14,124 bases of DNA from DATGIQ01 sp035295665. GTDB taxonomy: Bacteria; Planctomycetota; Planctomycetia; Gemmatales; Gemmataceae. The position numbers and the translations under genes were made by a program. Numbering within the stretch: position 1 is the stretch's first letter; every line of letters starts with the position of its first letter. Positions 13,185 to 14,124 of this stretch are shown piece after piece. Location: contig DATGIQ010000291.1 in assembly GCA_035295665.1 (NCBI GenBank), positions 1-14,124 of the forward strand, given 5' to 3'. Below the pieces are notes generated by a model. The model did not search any database. It was not told where the DNA came from and saw nothing but the letters and a program-made list of their open reading frames with translations.

Positions 13185-14123
13185 TCATTCCGCTGCGGTC
13201 GGTCCGCGGTTCTGCCGCCAGCAGTCCACATACTTTTCCCAGGGGACCAGGGGCAGATACAGGCAAATCATGTACATGGGAAAAGCACACAACTGCAACG
13301 AAACGGCTGTTCCAACGTGGAAGCCAATGCCGGTCCACAGTGTCCATTTGCGAGTCCAAGGAATCATGACGAGCAGCGGAAAACCCAGCTCCCAAATCAA
13401 CGTGCTCCAGCTCAGAAACTGAATGAGGGACATCGGCAAGGGCAACTGAGCGTAGGAATAGCGCGTCCATGCCAAGTTGCAAAGCACATAATGCAGGACA
13501 TCTCCATCACGCCAGTGGGAGCCCAAGGACTTGTAGACGCCGTTGAAAAAATAGATGATCGCAAGCTGCACGAAGAGCAACCGGAGCGGCCAGGCGTGGA
13601 CAAGGACCGGTGCGCTATCTTTTTGCGGATCATGGGCCCGCCGGTTGCACAGGGACCAGACCGCCGCACAGGGGCAGACCATCAAGTAAAAAAGCAGAAT
13701 CGTTCGGACGTTGTCGCCCGAGTTGTGCAGATAGCCATTAATGCCAATGATCGAGATCGAAAGCATCCAGGCGATCAGGGCACTCCAGCGCGAGAGCACA
13801 CCGATCAGCAGGAACAATGCGGCGACGCTCCAGGCTACAAAAACGCCCGTCACAGCCACGGGGCTCTCGACCCAGCGCAGGACCGACCACCGCAACGAGG
13901 TCGCGGAAGCAGAGAAAACCTCCGGGCTGCCGAGGCTATCCCGGCCAAAGAAGGCATCGGCGTGCGGCAGGTAGAGGGTGAAGATATCCACGAACAGCAT
14001 GATGGCCACGCCGATGCGAAGAGCTGCCAGGCGCTCGGCTCGCACCGGCTCGGTCCACCACGGGGAATCGCAAAGGGGCCAAGGTAGCCAGGGGCGAAGA
14101 CCGACCGCCGCAGGTTCGCTCAT
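13185..14123 (-). CDS. HTTM-domain membrane protein (gamma-carboxylase-like)
   Basis: 312-residue multi-pass membrane protein with an HTTM domain, the membrane fold shared with vitamin K-dependent gamma-carboxylase. Bacterial members are mostly uncharacterised. Landmarks are an amphipathic start (RAERLAALRIGVAIMLFVDI, 28-47), the loop YLHNSGDNVRTILLFYLMVC (131-150) followed by PCAAVWSLC, then LAIIYFFNGVYKSLGSHW (187-204) with RDGDVLHYV (205-213), and a last hydrophobic block ending near 293. K198 sits about where the carboxylase has its active-site Lys, but I cannot align it rigorously. The ATG lies one base from the window end, so its ribosome site is outside and a longer protein is possible. 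The stop is 5 bases from the convergent aldolase stop. Confidence 0.88.
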   Translation of the reverse strand: MSEPAAVGLRPWLPWPLCDSPWWTEPVRAERLAALRIGVAIMLFVDIFTLYLPHADAFFGRDSLGSPEVFSASATSLRWSVLRWVESPVAVTGVFVAWSVAALFLLIGVLSRWSALIAWMLSISIIGINGYLHNSGDNVRTILLFYLMVCPCAAVWSLCNRRAHDPQKDSAPVLVHAWPLRLLFVQLAIIYFFNGVYKSLGSHWRDGDVLHYVLCNLAWTRYSYAQLPLPMSLIQFLSWSTLIWELGFPLLVMIPWTRKWTLWTGIGFHVGTAVSLQLCAFPMYMICLYLPLVPWEKYVDCWRQNRGPTAAE

Positions 14124-14124
14124 G

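Noticed and set aside
13176..14087. 303-residue plus-strand open frame
   Set aside because: Antisense to the HTTM protein; Gln/Arg-rich with no domain, while the minus-strand frame has clear membrane segments.

Overview
The window looks like chromosomal DNA of a planctomycete, probably class Planctomycetia; I cannot place it to genus. The clearest clue is the N-terminal motif RIEALEDRTLPS on a large repeat protein, a tag I know from big extracellular proteins of Gemmata-like and Isosphaera-like planctomycetes. The small YRPY-rich secreted protein, the secreted C45-type hydrolase, the moderately high GC and the loosely packed, strand-switching gene order all fit. I see no tRNA, rRNA, CRISPR array, transposase or phage gene.

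Layout. Positions 1-306 hold no convincing gene, only a small hairpin and a consensus -10 box. 307-2718 (+) encodes a surface or secreted protein with 14 FG-GAP/VCBS-type repeats of exactly 49 residues. A long hairpin at 2729-2775 separates it from a convergent small Pro/Tyr-rich secreted protein (2828-3175, -). Three minus-strand genes follow, transcribed in the order secreted metallo-beta-lactamase-fold hydrolase (6138-5083), purine-type NCS2 permease (5083-3734) and small cupin (3689-3330). The first two overlap by one base.

Divergent from that cluster, 6317-9130 (+) encodes a 937-residue secreted protein that joins a C45 (acyl-CoA:6-APA acyltransferase-like) domain to an M1-aminopeptidase-like segment without a zinc motif and a further C-terminal domain. 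A second long hairpin separates it from a convergent MoxR AAA+ ATPase (9195-10184, -). A minimal HExxH zincin (10280-10684, +) diverges from moxR and converges, 13 bp apart, on a CPA2 cation:proton antiporter (10698-11975, -). Divergent from the antiporter are a consensus-like promoter, a possible 72-residue ORF with an acidic half and a basic half, and an HpaI-type aldolase (12382-13179, +). The aldolase converges, 5 bp apart, on an HTTM membrane protein (13185-14123, -) whose start lies at the window edge.

How the genes may work together. Only the hydrolase-permease-cupin run looks like an operon, and a role in scavenging an extracellular purine-containing compound is a reasonable but unproven idea. 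The rest appear to be single-gene units. I see no defence island or biosynthetic cluster. The most unusual items are the C45/M1-like fusion, the indel-free 14-repeat array, two genes whose putative -10 boxes sit six bases before the start codon, and the bipolar small ORF.
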